DNA from: an uncultured Caryophanales bacterium
GTDB lineage: Bacteria; Bacillota_I; Bacilli_A; RF39; UBA660
DNA: 15,383 nucleotides
Direction of reading: 5' to 3'
Assembly: GCA_947065955.1 (NCBI GenBank)
Contig: CAMSXY010000013.1
Location: 1 to 15,383, forward strand
The notes under the pieces were generated by a model. That model made no database searches, had not been told where the DNA came from, and saw only the letters and a program-made list of their open reading frames with translations. Both the position numbers and the translations under genes were made by a program. Of the stretch, positions 7,530-14,271 are shown piece after piece (the stretch's first letter is position 1; each line of letters begins with the position of its first letter).

Positions 7530-8501
7530 ATGGATATGTATCAAAACCTATTTGATGTAGTAAAAAAACATGATCTTGTTGTTATTATGACACATAAAAA
7601 TCCAGATTTAGATGGCTTTTCATCTTCTATTTGTATGTCTTATATGTTGAATAAAATGGGAATAGAAAGTCGCGTTTTTTTAGGAGAAACAGAGAGGGAT
7701 ATATCTGTTATTAAAGCTATGAAAGAGTTAGAGAAGACCTCGTTTCCTATTCAATATATCCATCAAGAAGAATTTGAAAATTTAGAAAATGTTTTATTGC
7801 TTGTTTTGGATGTTAATAAAGATTTTTTATTAGAATATCCAGAAATATTACAACAAAAATGGGATACTGTTGTAATTGATCATCATATAAAAGATGTCCA
7901 TTATATAAAAGATACAGTTATGTCCTATGTGAATGCGAATGCCTCTAGTATCGTTGAAATTATGGTTGGGTATTTGCAATATTTGGGGATGAATATTCCA
8001 CCCCTTTTAGCTACTATATTATTAGCTGGAATGGAAATTGATACCAATTCTTTTAATGTAAAAACCACTGCAGAAACATTTCTTAGTGCTGCCTATTTAA
8101 TGTCAAATGGTGCAGATACCATAAAAAAGCAGGAACTTTTAAAAGAAGTAAAATCTACTTATATTAAAAAACAATATTTTATAAAGAATAGTCGTATGAT
8201 TAATGAAAAAATGGCTCTTTGTGTTTTAGATCAATCGGTTTATTCTAATAAGTTTTTAGCTTCTTTATCGGAAGATTTACTTCAATTTGAAAACGTTGAA
8301 GCTTCTTTTACAATTGGAAAATTAAAAGATCAACGAATTGGTATTAGTGCAAGATCTCTTGGAAATATTAATGTGCTCGAGATTATTAGAAGATTAGGGG
8401 GTGGGGGCCATCTGACAGAGGCTGCCACGCAAATAGAAAATCAAACAATAGCGGAGGTTGAAAAGCAACTTCTTTCCGTTATAGAGGGAGGAAATATATG
8501 A
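7530..8501 (+). CDS. DHH/DHHA1 phosphodiesterase equivalent to the C-terminal half of GdpP (probable c-di-AMP/pApA hydrolase)
   Basis: This 323-residue protein has DHH motifs THKNPDLDG (21-29; His22, Asp26, Asp28), Asp94 in VLDVNK, VIDHH (115-119) and Asp171 in GMEIDTNSF, followed by a DHHA1 domain ending in RRLGGGGHLTEAATQI (287-302). This arrangement, and above all the GGGGHLTEAAT box, matches the catalytic half of GdpP/YybT, which degrades cyclic di-AMP. The locus agrees: gdpP-rplI-dnaB is a conserved order in Bacillota. However, the two membrane helices, the PAS domain and the degenerate GGDEF domain of a normal ~650-residue GdpP are absent, and a terminator and promoter occupy the space upstream. 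The protein should be cytosolic. Substrate (c-di-AMP, pApA or short oligonucleotides) is inferred. ATG 7530 is preferred with GGTGA at 7519-7523; ATG 7536 is possible. The stop overlaps the rplI start as ATGA. Confidence 0.88.
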   Translation: MDMYQNLFDVVKKHDLVVIMTHKNPDLDGFSSSICMSYMLNKMGIESRVFLGETERDISVIKAMKELEKTSFPIQYIHQEEFENLENVLLLVLDVNKDFLLEYPEILQQKWDTVVIDHHIKDVHYIKDTVMSYVNANASSIVEIMVGYLQYLGMNIPPLLATILLAGMEIDTNSFNVKTTAETFLSAAYLMSNGADTIKKQELLKEVKSTYIKKQYFIKNSRMINEKMALCVLDQSVYSNKFLASLSEDLLQFENVEASFTIGKLKDQRIGISARSLGNINVLEIIRRLGGGGHLTEAATQIENQTIAEVEKQLLSVIEGGNI

Positions 8502-8941
8502 AAGTCATTTTTTTAAAAGATGTAAAAGGACAAGGTAAAAAAGGTCAAATTAAAGAAGTCAAAGACGGTTATGGAATGAATTTTTTAATTAAAAATGGTT
8601 ATGCTGTAATGGCTACCAAAACAGGCGTTACGCGTCTTGAACAGGAAAATCGTTTACAAGAAAAGGAAGAACAAGAAAAGATTGTTTCTTGTATGAAAAT
8701 TAAAGAACAAATTGAAAAAGTCCAAGTAAAAATTCCTGTTAAAACAGGTGCGCAGGATCAAGTTTTTGGAAGCGTAAGTACTAAAACAATTGTATCTTAT
8801 TTAAAAGAAATGGGAATTTCTGTAGATAAAAAAGAGATTCGATTAGAAATTCCACTTACCTCTCTTGGAAGTTATGATATAGAAATTAAATTACATAAAA
8901 AGGTAAGTGCAGTATTAAAGGTAACCTTAGTAAAGGAATGA
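8498..8941 (+). CDS. rplI: 50S ribosomal protein L9
   Basis: This 147-residue protein has the L9 signature at its N-terminus: MKVIFLKDVKGQGKKGQIKE, then DGYGMNFLIKNGYAVMAT (about 23-40). A long charged helix (about 41-75) connects to the C-terminal rRNA-binding domain, which ends in VSAVLKVTLV. L9 bridges the base of the L1 stalk on the large ribosomal subunit and supports reading-frame fidelity. The common NFLIPKGLA stretch reads NFLIKNGYA here. It has a strong GGGAGG site at 8486-8491 with 6-nt spacing inside the preceding gene, and its ATG overlaps that gene's TGA. The order phosphodiesterase-rplI-dnaB is standard for Bacillota. Confidence 0.97.
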   Translation: MKVIFLKDVKGQGKKGQIKEVKDGYGMNFLIKNGYAVMATKTGVTRLEQENRLQEKEEQEKIVSCMKIKEQIEKVQVKIPVKTGAQDQVFGSVSTKTIVSYLKEMGISVDKKEIRLEIPLTSLGSYDIEIKLHKKVSAVLKVTLVKE

Positions 8942-8945
8942 TGTT

Positions 8946-10295
8946 ATGAAAGAAAAAGTGATGCCTCACAATATTGAGGCAGAGCAATCGGTTCTAGGAG
9001 CTATGTTTTTATCTAAATATGCGACACAAAAATGTGTAGAGAGTTTGGAAAAAGATTTATTTTATTTAGATAATCATGGAAAAATTTTTGAATCTATGAA
9101 GTCATTAACAGAGAGGAATATTCCGATTGATTTGACTATTGTAACAGAGGAACTTGAAAAAAGAGGTTGGCTTTCTGGAATTGGAGGGGTTGACTATTTA
9201 GTAGAAATTTTAAATTCTGTTCCAACCGCTGCTAATGTAGATGAATATATTAAAATTGTAGAGGAGAAAGCCATTCTTCGTCGTCTTATTGAAGAGGCTA
9301 CCTGTATAGTATCCACGGGATATGATACTACCAATACTATTGAAGATGTTCTTGAAAATGCTGAAAAAAAGATTTTAAATGTCGTTAAAACAAGAAAAGG
9401 AACAGAATTTAAGACAATTCAAGAGGTTTTATTAAAAGCACAATCTGATATGGAAAAATTATCCCAAACAACAGGTGAGATTACAGGAATCGCAACAGGT
9501 TTTTATGATTTGGATAAGATTACAACAGGTCTTCATGAAAATGAACTGATCATTGTTGCTGCAAGACCAGGATTAGGGAAAACAGCATTTGCTCTTAATT
9601 TAGCAACCAATATGGCTCTTAATTCCCACAAAACAGTTGCCCTTTTTAATATGGAAATGTCCTCAGAGCAGTTGATTCTTCGTATGATTTCTTCTGTTGG
9701 ACAAATTGATGGATATCGCTTAAAAAATGGAAAATTAGAAAATAATGATTGGAAAAAGTTTAACGAAGCAGTTAGTCGTTTATCTAAAACTAAAATTTTT
9801 TTGGACGATACTTCTGGGATGACAATAGGAGAGATTCGTGCTAAATGTCGTCGTCTTTCCTCTTCTTCTGAGGGGTTAGGTGTCATTATTATTGATTACC
9901 TACAGTTAATTAGTGGTTCTTCGAAGTATGCAGGACAAAGACAACAAGAGGTATCCGAAATTTCTCGTTCGTTAAAGACGATGGCAATGGAACTTGGCGT
10001 TCCCGTGATTGCCCTTGCCCAACTTTCCCGTAGTGTAGAGGGAAGGGAAGATAAAAGACCTCTTCTTAGTGATCTTAGGGAATCAGGTTCTATTGAACAA
10101 GATGCAGATATTGTTGCTTTTTTATTTCGAGAAGATTATTATACAAAGGAAATTTCAATTGACGAAAATACCAGTAAAACAGAACTTATTATCGCAAAAC
10201 ATCGTAATGGACCAACCAGTACTATTGATTTAATATTTAAAAGAAATACAAGTACTTTTGTAAATGCAGAAAAAGTGAAATCAGATATGGAGTGA
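8946..10295 (+). CDS. dnaB: replicative DNA helicase DnaB (DnaC in B. subtilis)
   Basis: This 449-residue hexameric helicase unwinds DNA ahead of the replisome. The N-terminal domain begins with MPHNIEAEQSVLGAMFLS (6-23) and runs to about 105, where it recruits primase. The RecA-like motor carries Walker A AARPGLGKT (205-213), FNMEMSSEQL just after it, Walker B VIIIDYLQL (313-321), and the LAQLSRSVEGREDKRPLLSD and LRESGSIEQDADIVAFLFRE segments. There is no intein or gap. The ATG at 8946 follows an AAAGGA site at 8932-8937 that lies in the last codons of rplI, with 8-nt spacing. The TGA ends 4 nt before the next gene. In B. subtilis dnaB is followed by purA and walRK; here a wall hydrolase gene takes that place. 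Confidence 0.97.
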   Translation: MKEKVMPHNIEAEQSVLGAMFLSKYATQKCVESLEKDLFYLDNHGKIFESMKSLTERNIPIDLTIVTEELEKRGWLSGIGGVDYLVEILNSVPTAANVDEYIKIVEEKAILRRLIEEATCIVSTGYDTTNTIEDVLENAEKKILNVVKTRKGTEFKTIQEVLLKAQSDMEKLSQTTGEITGIATGFYDLDKITTGLHENELIIVAARPGLGKTAFALNLATNMALNSHKTVALFNMEMSSEQLILRMISSVGQIDGYRLKNGKLENNDWKKFNEAVSRLSKTKIFLDDTSGMTIGEIRAKCRRLSSSSEGLGVIIIDYLQLISGSSKYAGQRQQEVSEISRSLKTMAMELGVPVIALAQLSRSVEGREDKRPLLSDLRESGSIEQDADIVAFLFREDYYTKEISIDENTSKTELIIAKHRNGPTSTIDLIFKRNTSTFVNAEKVKSDME

Positions 10296-10299
10296 AGAG

Positions 10300-11745
10300 A
10301 TGAAAAATAATAAAATAATTTATGTAAGTATTACGGCTGTTTTAGGCATTTTGATATTTGCTTTGGGCTTTAATTATAAAACTAATGAGGAGCCTAGAAC
10401 ATATTATCAGGTATATTTAGAAGATGAGATATTAGGACTTATTACTTCCAAAGAAGATTTGCTTTCTTATATTGATAAACAAAATGCTTCTTTGAAAGAA
10501 CAATATCATGTTGATAAGGTATATGAACCTAATAATTTAAAAATCCAAAAAGTTGTTACCTATGAAAATAATTTATTAACGATTGAAGAAGCGTATGCTT
10601 TAATTCAAAAAAAAGCCCCTTTTACTGTAAAGGGATATCAACTTACAGTCCATGGGGATGAAGAATTAAAATTTTATGTAATTGATCCTACTGTATTTAA
10701 TGAAGCTGTTGAAGGTGTTATGGAAACATTTATTGGTACAAAAGCCTATCAAAATTATAAAAATAATACCCAAGAAGAAAATGCAACAGGAGTTATTATT
10801 GAGAATGCTTATATAGAAGAGGATATTACGATTAAGGAAGTACAAATTTCAGTCAATGAAAAAATTTACACGGACAAAAAAGAATTAACTACTTATTTAC
10901 TTTACTCAGGGGATTTAGAGGAAAGTGAATATGTTGTTAAAAAGGGAGATACTATAAAATCTATTGCCTTTGCTAACGAGGTAAGTACAGAAGAATTATT
11001 TATGGCAAATCCAGATTATACAAGCGAAAATAATTTGGTGTATCCTGGACAAATTTTTAAAATTGTAAAAACGTCTCCTAAAATTAACGTTGTTTCAGAG
11101 GTTCACAGTGTAGAGGATAAGGAAAGTAAATACCGTATTGAAGAACAACACGATGCAGAACGTTTGAAAGATGATAATGAGGTAATTCAAAAAGGAGAAT
11201 CTGGTATTCAACGTGTTACCCAAAAAATTAAATATGTAAATGGGATTGTAACTTATTCAACGAATGTTAGTACAATGGAATTAAAACCAAGTATAAGTGA
11301 AATTGTTATTATGGGAGATAAAGTTATTCCAAACGTTGGAAGTTTATACAGTTGGTATTGGCCTACTCTTAGTTATAATATTAATAGTCCTTATGGTTAT
11401 AGAATTGATCCAATCACAGGAGATCGTAGACTTCATGGGGGATTGGATATTCAAGGAAATTATGGATCTCCTGTTTATGCTACTAATAATGGAACTGTTA
11501 TAGAAGCAGAACATTCTGGAACGTTAGGAATACATATTATTATTAATCATAATAATGGTTATTATTCCGTTTATGGTCATATGCAAAAAATTGATAGTTC
11601 CGTAAAAGTTGGTAGAACTGTTAGTCGTGGTCAATATATGGGCGAGGTAGGAAGTACTGGAAAATCTACAGGACCTCATTTACATTTTGAAATTTGGAAA
11701 AATTGTTCTTGGTGTCGTGTAAATCCTTGGGATTATCTATGGTAA
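10300..11745 (+). CDS. membrane-anchored M23 (LytM-type) peptidoglycan endopeptidase with LysM and G5 domains
   Basis: This is a 481-residue envelope protein. Residues 6-24 form one hydrophobic segment with no clear cleavage site, so it is probably a membrane anchor with the rest outside. Residues 34-205 are a domain of unknown function containing the DKKELTTYLL segment near its end. A LysM domain follows (about 210-256: YVVKKGDTIKSIA and NLVYPGQIFKIV), which should bind glycan chains. A G5-like domain lies at about 278-338. The M23 metallopeptidase domain (about 350-481) keeps the zinc and catalytic residues: HGGLD (379-383), YGHM with His427, and HLHFE (460-464). It should cleave peptide cross-links in peptidoglycan. 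The GGAG site at 10289-10292 lies in the end of dnaB. Its end overlaps walJ by 7 nt, placing wall hydrolysis next to WalJ, a protein tied to wall-replication coordination. Confidence 0.92.
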   Translation: MKNNKIIYVSITAVLGILIFALGFNYKTNEEPRTYYQVYLEDEILGLITSKEDLLSYIDKQNASLKEQYHVDKVYEPNNLKIQKVVTYENNLLTIEEAYALIQKKAPFTVKGYQLTVHGDEELKFYVIDPTVFNEAVEGVMETFIGTKAYQNYKNNTQEENATGVIIENAYIEEDITIKEVQISVNEKIYTDKKELTTYLLYSGDLEESEYVVKKGDTIKSIAFANEVSTEELFMANPDYTSENNLVYPGQIFKIVKTSPKINVVSEVHSVEDKESKYRIEEQHDAERLKDDNEVIQKGESGIQRVTQKIKYVNGIVTYSTNVSTMELKPSISEIVIMGDKVIPNVGSLYSWYWPTLSYNINSPYGYRIDPITGDRRLHGGLDIQGNYGSPVYATNNGTVIEAEHSGTLGIHIIINHNNGYYSVYGHMQKIDSSVKVGRTVSRGQYMGEVGSTGKSTGPHLHFEIWKNCSWCRVNPWDYLW

Positions 11746-12503
11746 GAGTTTCCGTTTTAGCGAGTGGTTCTAAGGGAAATTGTTCTTATTTAGAAACAAA
11801 TTGCTTAAGAATTTTAATTGATTTAGGAATTTCTTGTTTAAGTGTTGAAAAAAGATTACAAGCTCTATCGATTGATCCAAAAACAATTCAATATATCTTT
11901 TTAACACATACCCATATAGATCATGTTAGTGGATTAAAAGTCTTTTTGAAAAAATATCCTTGTTTTCTTGTTTTGAGTGAAAAAATGTATCAGGATGTAA
12001 AAGAATTTGTGCCTTATGAATGTTGTATCTTTGAAGAAGATTTTATTAAAAGAGAAGACTTAGAAGTTTCTATTTTTAAAACATCCCACGATGTGAGTGA
12101 TGCAAGGGGATATATTTTTAAAAGTGAAGAAAAAGAACTTGTTTATATTACCGATACAGGATATATTCCACAAAAGAATTATGAGAAACTTCAAAATAAA
12201 GATTTATATATTATGGAGAGTAATCATGATGTTAAATTATTAATGGAAGGAAAATATCCCTATTATTTAAAACAAAGAATCTTAAGTGATATAGGGCATT
12301 TATCAAATAAAGATAGTGCTTATTATCTTTCGCATTTTATTGGCGATCATACCAAAAAAGTTATTTTAATTCATTTAAGTGAAGAAAATAATCAACCAGA
12401 AATTGCTCTTTCTACTTTGAGGGATACTTTAGAAAGAAAAAGTCAATCTGTTGAAATTATTATTTCAAAACAAGATAGAGAAACGGAACTCTTAGAAGTA
12501 TGA
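11739..12503 (+). CDS. walJ: WalJ/YycJ metallo-beta-lactamase-fold hydrolase
   Basis: This 254-residue protein starts with the family opening VRVSVLASGSKGN and carries the metallo-beta-lactamase metal site: HTHIDH (57-62), His117 in TSHDVSDARGY, Asp139 in ITDTGY, and His212 in IHLSEENN; GHLSN lies at 186-190. WalJ is a phosphodiesterase or exonuclease-like protein linked to the WalRK wall regulon and to coordination of division with replication in Bacillota. The frame is open upstream to a TTG at 11694, but family alignment fixes ATG 11739. That start overlaps the stop of the M23 gene (11743-11745) and has only a weak GGGA at 11729-11732, so coupling is likely. Its TGA overlaps rlmH as ATGA. 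The walJ-rlmH pairing is common, but walRK and yycHI, which normally precede it in Bacilli, are absent. Confidence 0.9.
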   Translation: MVRVSVLASGSKGNCSYLETNCLRILIDLGISCLSVEKRLQALSIDPKTIQYIFLTHTHIDHVSGLKVFLKKYPCFLVLSEKMYQDVKEFVPYECCIFEEDFIKREDLEVSIFKTSHDVSDARGYIFKSEEKELVYITDTGYIPQKNYEKLQNKDLYIMESNHDVKLLMEGKYPYYLKQRILSDIGHLSNKDSAYYLSHFIGDHTKKVILIHLSEENNQPEIALSTLRDTLERKSQSVEIIISKQDRETELLEV

Positions 12504-12955
12504 TTCGGATTATTTGTATTGGAAAAGTGAAAGAATCTTATTTTAAAGAAGCTATTTTGGAATATCAAAAGAGAATTTCAAAATATACGAAATTAGAAAT
12601 TATTGAGCTTTCGGATTCGAGTTCTTCAGATATTTCGAAAGCTTTAGAAGTTGAAAAAGAAGAAATTTTACGTTTCCTTTCTAACAAAGATTATATTTGT
12701 AGTCTTGCGATTGAAGGAAAACAGTATGATTCTGTAGCTTTTTCTGAAAAAATAGAGAAAATTTTTGTTACTTATCCCAATATCACTTTTATTATTGGAG
12801 GTTCTTATGGACTACATTCTGCTATTAAAGAAAAATCTCATTCTTTACTTTCTTTTTCTAACATGACATTTCCGCATACTTTATTTCGTGTCTTATTGTT
12901 AGAGCAAATTTATAGAAGCTATCGAATACAAAATCACGAAACTTATCATAAATAA
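12500..12955 (+). CDS. rlmH: 23S rRNA (pseudouridine1915-N3)-methyltransferase RlmH
   Basis: This 151-residue SPOUT-class methyltransferase is close to the usual 155-159. It shows MIRIICIGKVKESYF at the start, the SAM-binding FIIGGSYGL (about 97-105), and the conserved C-terminus MTFPHTLFRVLLLEQIYRSY followed by ETYHK. RlmH methylates pseudouridine 1915 in helix 69 of 23S rRNA on assembled 70S ribosomes. Its ATG overlaps the walJ TGA by 4 nt, and the upstream site (TTAGAAG) is weak, so translation is probably coupled to walJ. It is the last gene of the tightly packed run; the gap that follows contains a hairpin and the spoIIR binding site. Confidence 0.95.
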   Translation: MIRIICIGKVKESYFKEAILEYQKRISKYTKLEIIELSDSSSSDISKALEVEKEEILRFLSNKDYICSLAIEGKQYDSVAFSEKIEKIFVTYPNITFIIGGSYGLHSAIKEKSHSLLSFSNMTFPHTLFRVLLLEQIYRSYRIQNHETYHK

Positions 12956-12967
12956 TGTATAAAATAA

Positions 12968-13006
12968 AAAAAAGTCATCCACTATTAGTTAGGAGATGAT
13001 TTTTTT
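12968..13006 (+). promoter_or_regulatory. hairpin between rlmH and spoIIR, terminator-like, overlapping the spoIIR ribosome binding site
   Basis: AAAAAAGTCATC (12968-12979) pairs with GATGATTTTTTT (12995-13006) as a 12-bp helix with one G-U pair and a 15-nt loop. The spoIIR binding site GGAGATGAT (12992-13000, eight of nine matches to the ideal GGAGGTGAT) lies partly in the loop and mostly in the 3' arm, and the T run ends exactly at the spoIIR ATG. It looks like an intrinsic terminator for the upstream operon, but termination here would leave no room for a spoIIR leader, so a translation-controlling hairpin is an alternative. Confidence 0.6.
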
Positions 13007-13534
13007 ATGAAACGTGTTGGTATCCTTTTGCTTTTTATTTCTATTTTTTATATAATGGTCGGAAATGCTGTTGAAGAGTTTGATATCCGAATTCCAGATG
13101 AAGCCTTACGAATTCGAATTGTTGCTAATAGTAATACAGAGTATGATCAAAGAATTAAAAGAAGTGTTCGCGATTCGGTGCAGGCGAGTGTTGCAGACTT
13201 GTTAAAGGATGTTTCTTCTTTAAAAGAAGCGAAAGAAATTTTGAATCAAAATCTTTCTAAGATTGATAATTTGGTATCCAATACTTTAAAAAAAGAAAAT
13301 TATGAATTAGGTTATACTATTCGTCTTGGGTATAATTATTTTCCACAAAAGGAATATAAAGGTGTTCTTTATGAGGACGGATTATATGAATCATTATTAA
13401 TTACTTTAGGAGAGGGTTCTGGGGATAACTGGTGGTGTGTTCTTTTTCCACCTCTTTGTCTTTTAGAAGCCGAAGAAAGTGATGAGATTGAGTATAAATC
13501 TTACGTCAAAGAATTAATTGGCAAATATTTTTGA
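13007..13534 (+). CDS. spoIIR: stage II sporulation protein R (SpoIIR)
   Basis: This 175-residue protein has an N-terminal hydrophobic segment (about 4-20) that fits an export signal. The family core is intact: IPDEALRIRIVANSNTEYDQ (29-48), KRSVRDSV (51-58), the FPQKEYKG turn (112-119), GLYESLLITLGEGSGDNWW (125-143) and CVLFPPLC (144-151). SpoIIR is made in the forespore under SigF, is secreted into the intermembrane space and triggers SpoIIGA to process pro-SigE in the mother cell. It is shorter than B. subtilis SpoIIR (about 224 residues), mostly from a short C-terminus. Its presence is the best evidence in this window for sporulation. I could not find a convincing SigF promoter upstream. 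spoIIR and mntP are also neighbours in B. subtilis, with other genes between them. Confidence 0.95.
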   Translation: MKRVGILLLFISIFYIMVGNAVEEFDIRIPDEALRIRIVANSNTEYDQRIKRSVRDSVQASVADLLKDVSSLKEAKEILNQNLSKIDNLVSNTLKKENYELGYTIRLGYNYFPQKEYKGVLYEDGLYESLLITLGEGSGDNWWCVLFPPLCLLEAEESDEIEYKSYVKELIGKYF

Positions 13535-13536
13535 TG

Positions 13537-13560
13537 TAGAAATAAAATATTTATTTTCTA
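13537..13560 (+). repeat. AT-only inverted repeat just after spoIIR
   Basis: AAATAAA (13540-13546) and TTTATTT (13550-13556) form a 7-bp stem with a 3-nt loop, within a wider imperfect palindrome from TAGAAA (13537) to TTTCTA (13560). It has almost no G-C pairs and no following T run, so it is a poor terminator candidate. It may be chance in AT-rich sequence. Confidence 0.3.
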
Positions 13561-13571
13561 TATTCTAAAAT

Positions 13572-13603
13572 AACCTTCTTTTCATACATTGAAATAGGAG
13601 GTT
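13572..13603 (+). promoter_or_regulatory. hairpin sequestering the mntP ribosome binding site
   Basis: AACCTTC (13572-13578) pairs with GGAGGTT (13597-13603), seven pairs including one G-U. An inner stem TTCA (13581-13584)/TGAA (13590-13593) has the loop TACAT. The 3' arm is the mntP binding site AGGAGG (13596-13601), which lies 7 nt before the ATG at 13609. A short T run follows, so it also resembles a weak terminator. Folding would hide the binding site; a role in control of mntP is inferred. Confidence 0.5.
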
Positions 13604-13608
13604 TTTCT

Positions 13609-14136
13609 ATGCCAATTTTTGTACTTTTTATGATTGCTGTATCTTTAAGTATGGATGCTTTTTCTCTTGCCCTTGCCTATGGAACGTTACATTTAGATAA
13701 AAAAGATGTTATTAGTTTATCCAGTGTTGTAGGTGTTTATCATTTTTTTATGCCTCTTTTAGGTTTGTTACTAGGAAGTCTTTTTTTACATATTGTTCGT
13801 ATTGATCCAAAATTAGTTGTTTTTATTATTTTATCTTTTATTGGATTAGAAATGATTTTAGAAAGTTTTAAACAGGAAGAAATTCATGTTTTAAAATGGA
13901 AGGAAAGATTTCTTTTTGGACTTGCAGTCAGTATGGATAGTTTTTCGGTTGGGATTGGTTTAAAAACAATCACAGAACATATCTTTCTTTCTCCTTTTCT
14001 TTTTTCTATTTGTAGTTTTTTCTTTACTTATTTAGGACTTCGTTTAGGGACTATCTTAAGTCAAAAATTTGGAAAAATATCAACTCTTTTAGGAGGTATT
14101 GTTTTAATTCTAATCGGAATCCGTTATTTATTTTAA
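13609..14136 (+). CDS. mntP: manganese efflux pump MntP
   Basis: This 175-residue protein is strongly hydrophobic with six predicted membrane helices (about 3-24, 35-62, 66-86, 101-121, 126-148, 157-174). The two homologous halves carry the MntP signatures SLSMDAFSLALAYG (12-25, Asp16) and AVSMDSFSVGIGL (106-118, Asp110), whose acidic residues are implicated in Mn2+ export. GVYHFFMPLLGLLLG (42-56) and GLEMILESF (79-87) are also typical. It exports excess Mn2+ across the cytoplasmic membrane. The related sporulation membrane protein YtaF shares this fold and is the main alternative, but length and the strong Asp motifs favour MntP, and B. subtilis also has mntP (ywlD) near spoIIR. The strong AGGAGG site at 13596-13601 is inside a hairpin. 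No yybP-ykoY-type Mn2+ riboswitch fits in the 74-nt upstream gap. Confidence 0.87.
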   Translation: MPIFVLFMIAVSLSMDAFSLALAYGTLHLDKKDVISLSSVVGVYHFFMPLLGLLLGSLFLHIVRIDPKLVVFIILSFIGLEMILESFKQEEIHVLKWKERFLFGLAVSMDSFSVGIGLKTITEHIFLSPFLFSICSFFFTYLGLRLGTILSQKFGKISTLLGGIVLILIGIRYLF

Positions 14137-14144
14137 AAAGTTCC

Positions 14145-14173
14145 TTGTTTTTTCTATTAAAAATGTTTATAAT
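14145..14173 (+). promoter_or_regulatory. predicted SigA-type promoter for murA
   Basis: TATAAT at 14168-14173 is preceded by TTGTTT (14145-14150, first three bases match TTGACA) with a 17-nt spacer. It lies in the 135-nt gap between mntP and murA and would give a leader of roughly 90 nt. The -35 is weak, so this rests mainly on the perfect -10. Confidence 0.45.
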
Positions 14174-14190
14174 GAAGATAAACACCCTAG

Positions 14191-14226
14191 ATTTCATAAA
14201 ACTTTATATTTTAAAAGTAGCGAAAT
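14191..14226 (+). repeat. possible two-part hairpin in the murA leader
   Basis: ATTTC (14191-14195) can pair with GAAAT (14222-14226), and inside it ACTTT (14201-14205) with AAAGT (14214-14218), leaving an 8-nt loop. The stems are short and AT-rich. No known riboswitch consensus was recognised. Confidence 0.25.
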
Positions 14227-14271
14227 AGATAAAAAAACATATTAATAAAATAGATAGTAGTGGAGGAATGT

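Noticed and set aside
9533..9886. 117-codon open frame on the minus strand inside dnaB
   Set aside because: It is antisense to the Walker A-Walker B region of dnaB, with no recognisable domain or binding site.
11297..11503. 68-codon hydrophobic open frame on the plus strand inside the M23 gene
   Set aside because: It is an out-of-frame reading of the conserved M23 domain; its hydrophobicity comes from frame-shifted AT-rich codons.
11694..11738. Upstream TTG start for walJ
   Set aside because: The family starts just before SVLASGS; the extension overlaps the zinc-site coding region of the M23 gene.
12870..13006. SigF promoter for spoIIR
   Set aside because: GCATA at 12874 and GTATA at 12957 exist, but no GGNNANANT-like -10 occurs near 15 nt downstream of either.
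13535..13608. yybP-ykoY manganese riboswitch before mntP
   Set aside because: The gap is too short and I see none of the conserved G-rich and loop sequences of that RNA.
14131..14160. Terminator after mntP (AAAAAG...TTGTTTTTT)
   Set aside because: The only possible pairing is A-T homopolymer without G-C pairs, so it is not a credible stem.
14260..14271. Upstream GTG start for murA
   Set aside because: It would place the GGAGG site inside the coding sequence; ATG 14272 has ideal spacing and matches the MurA N-terminus.
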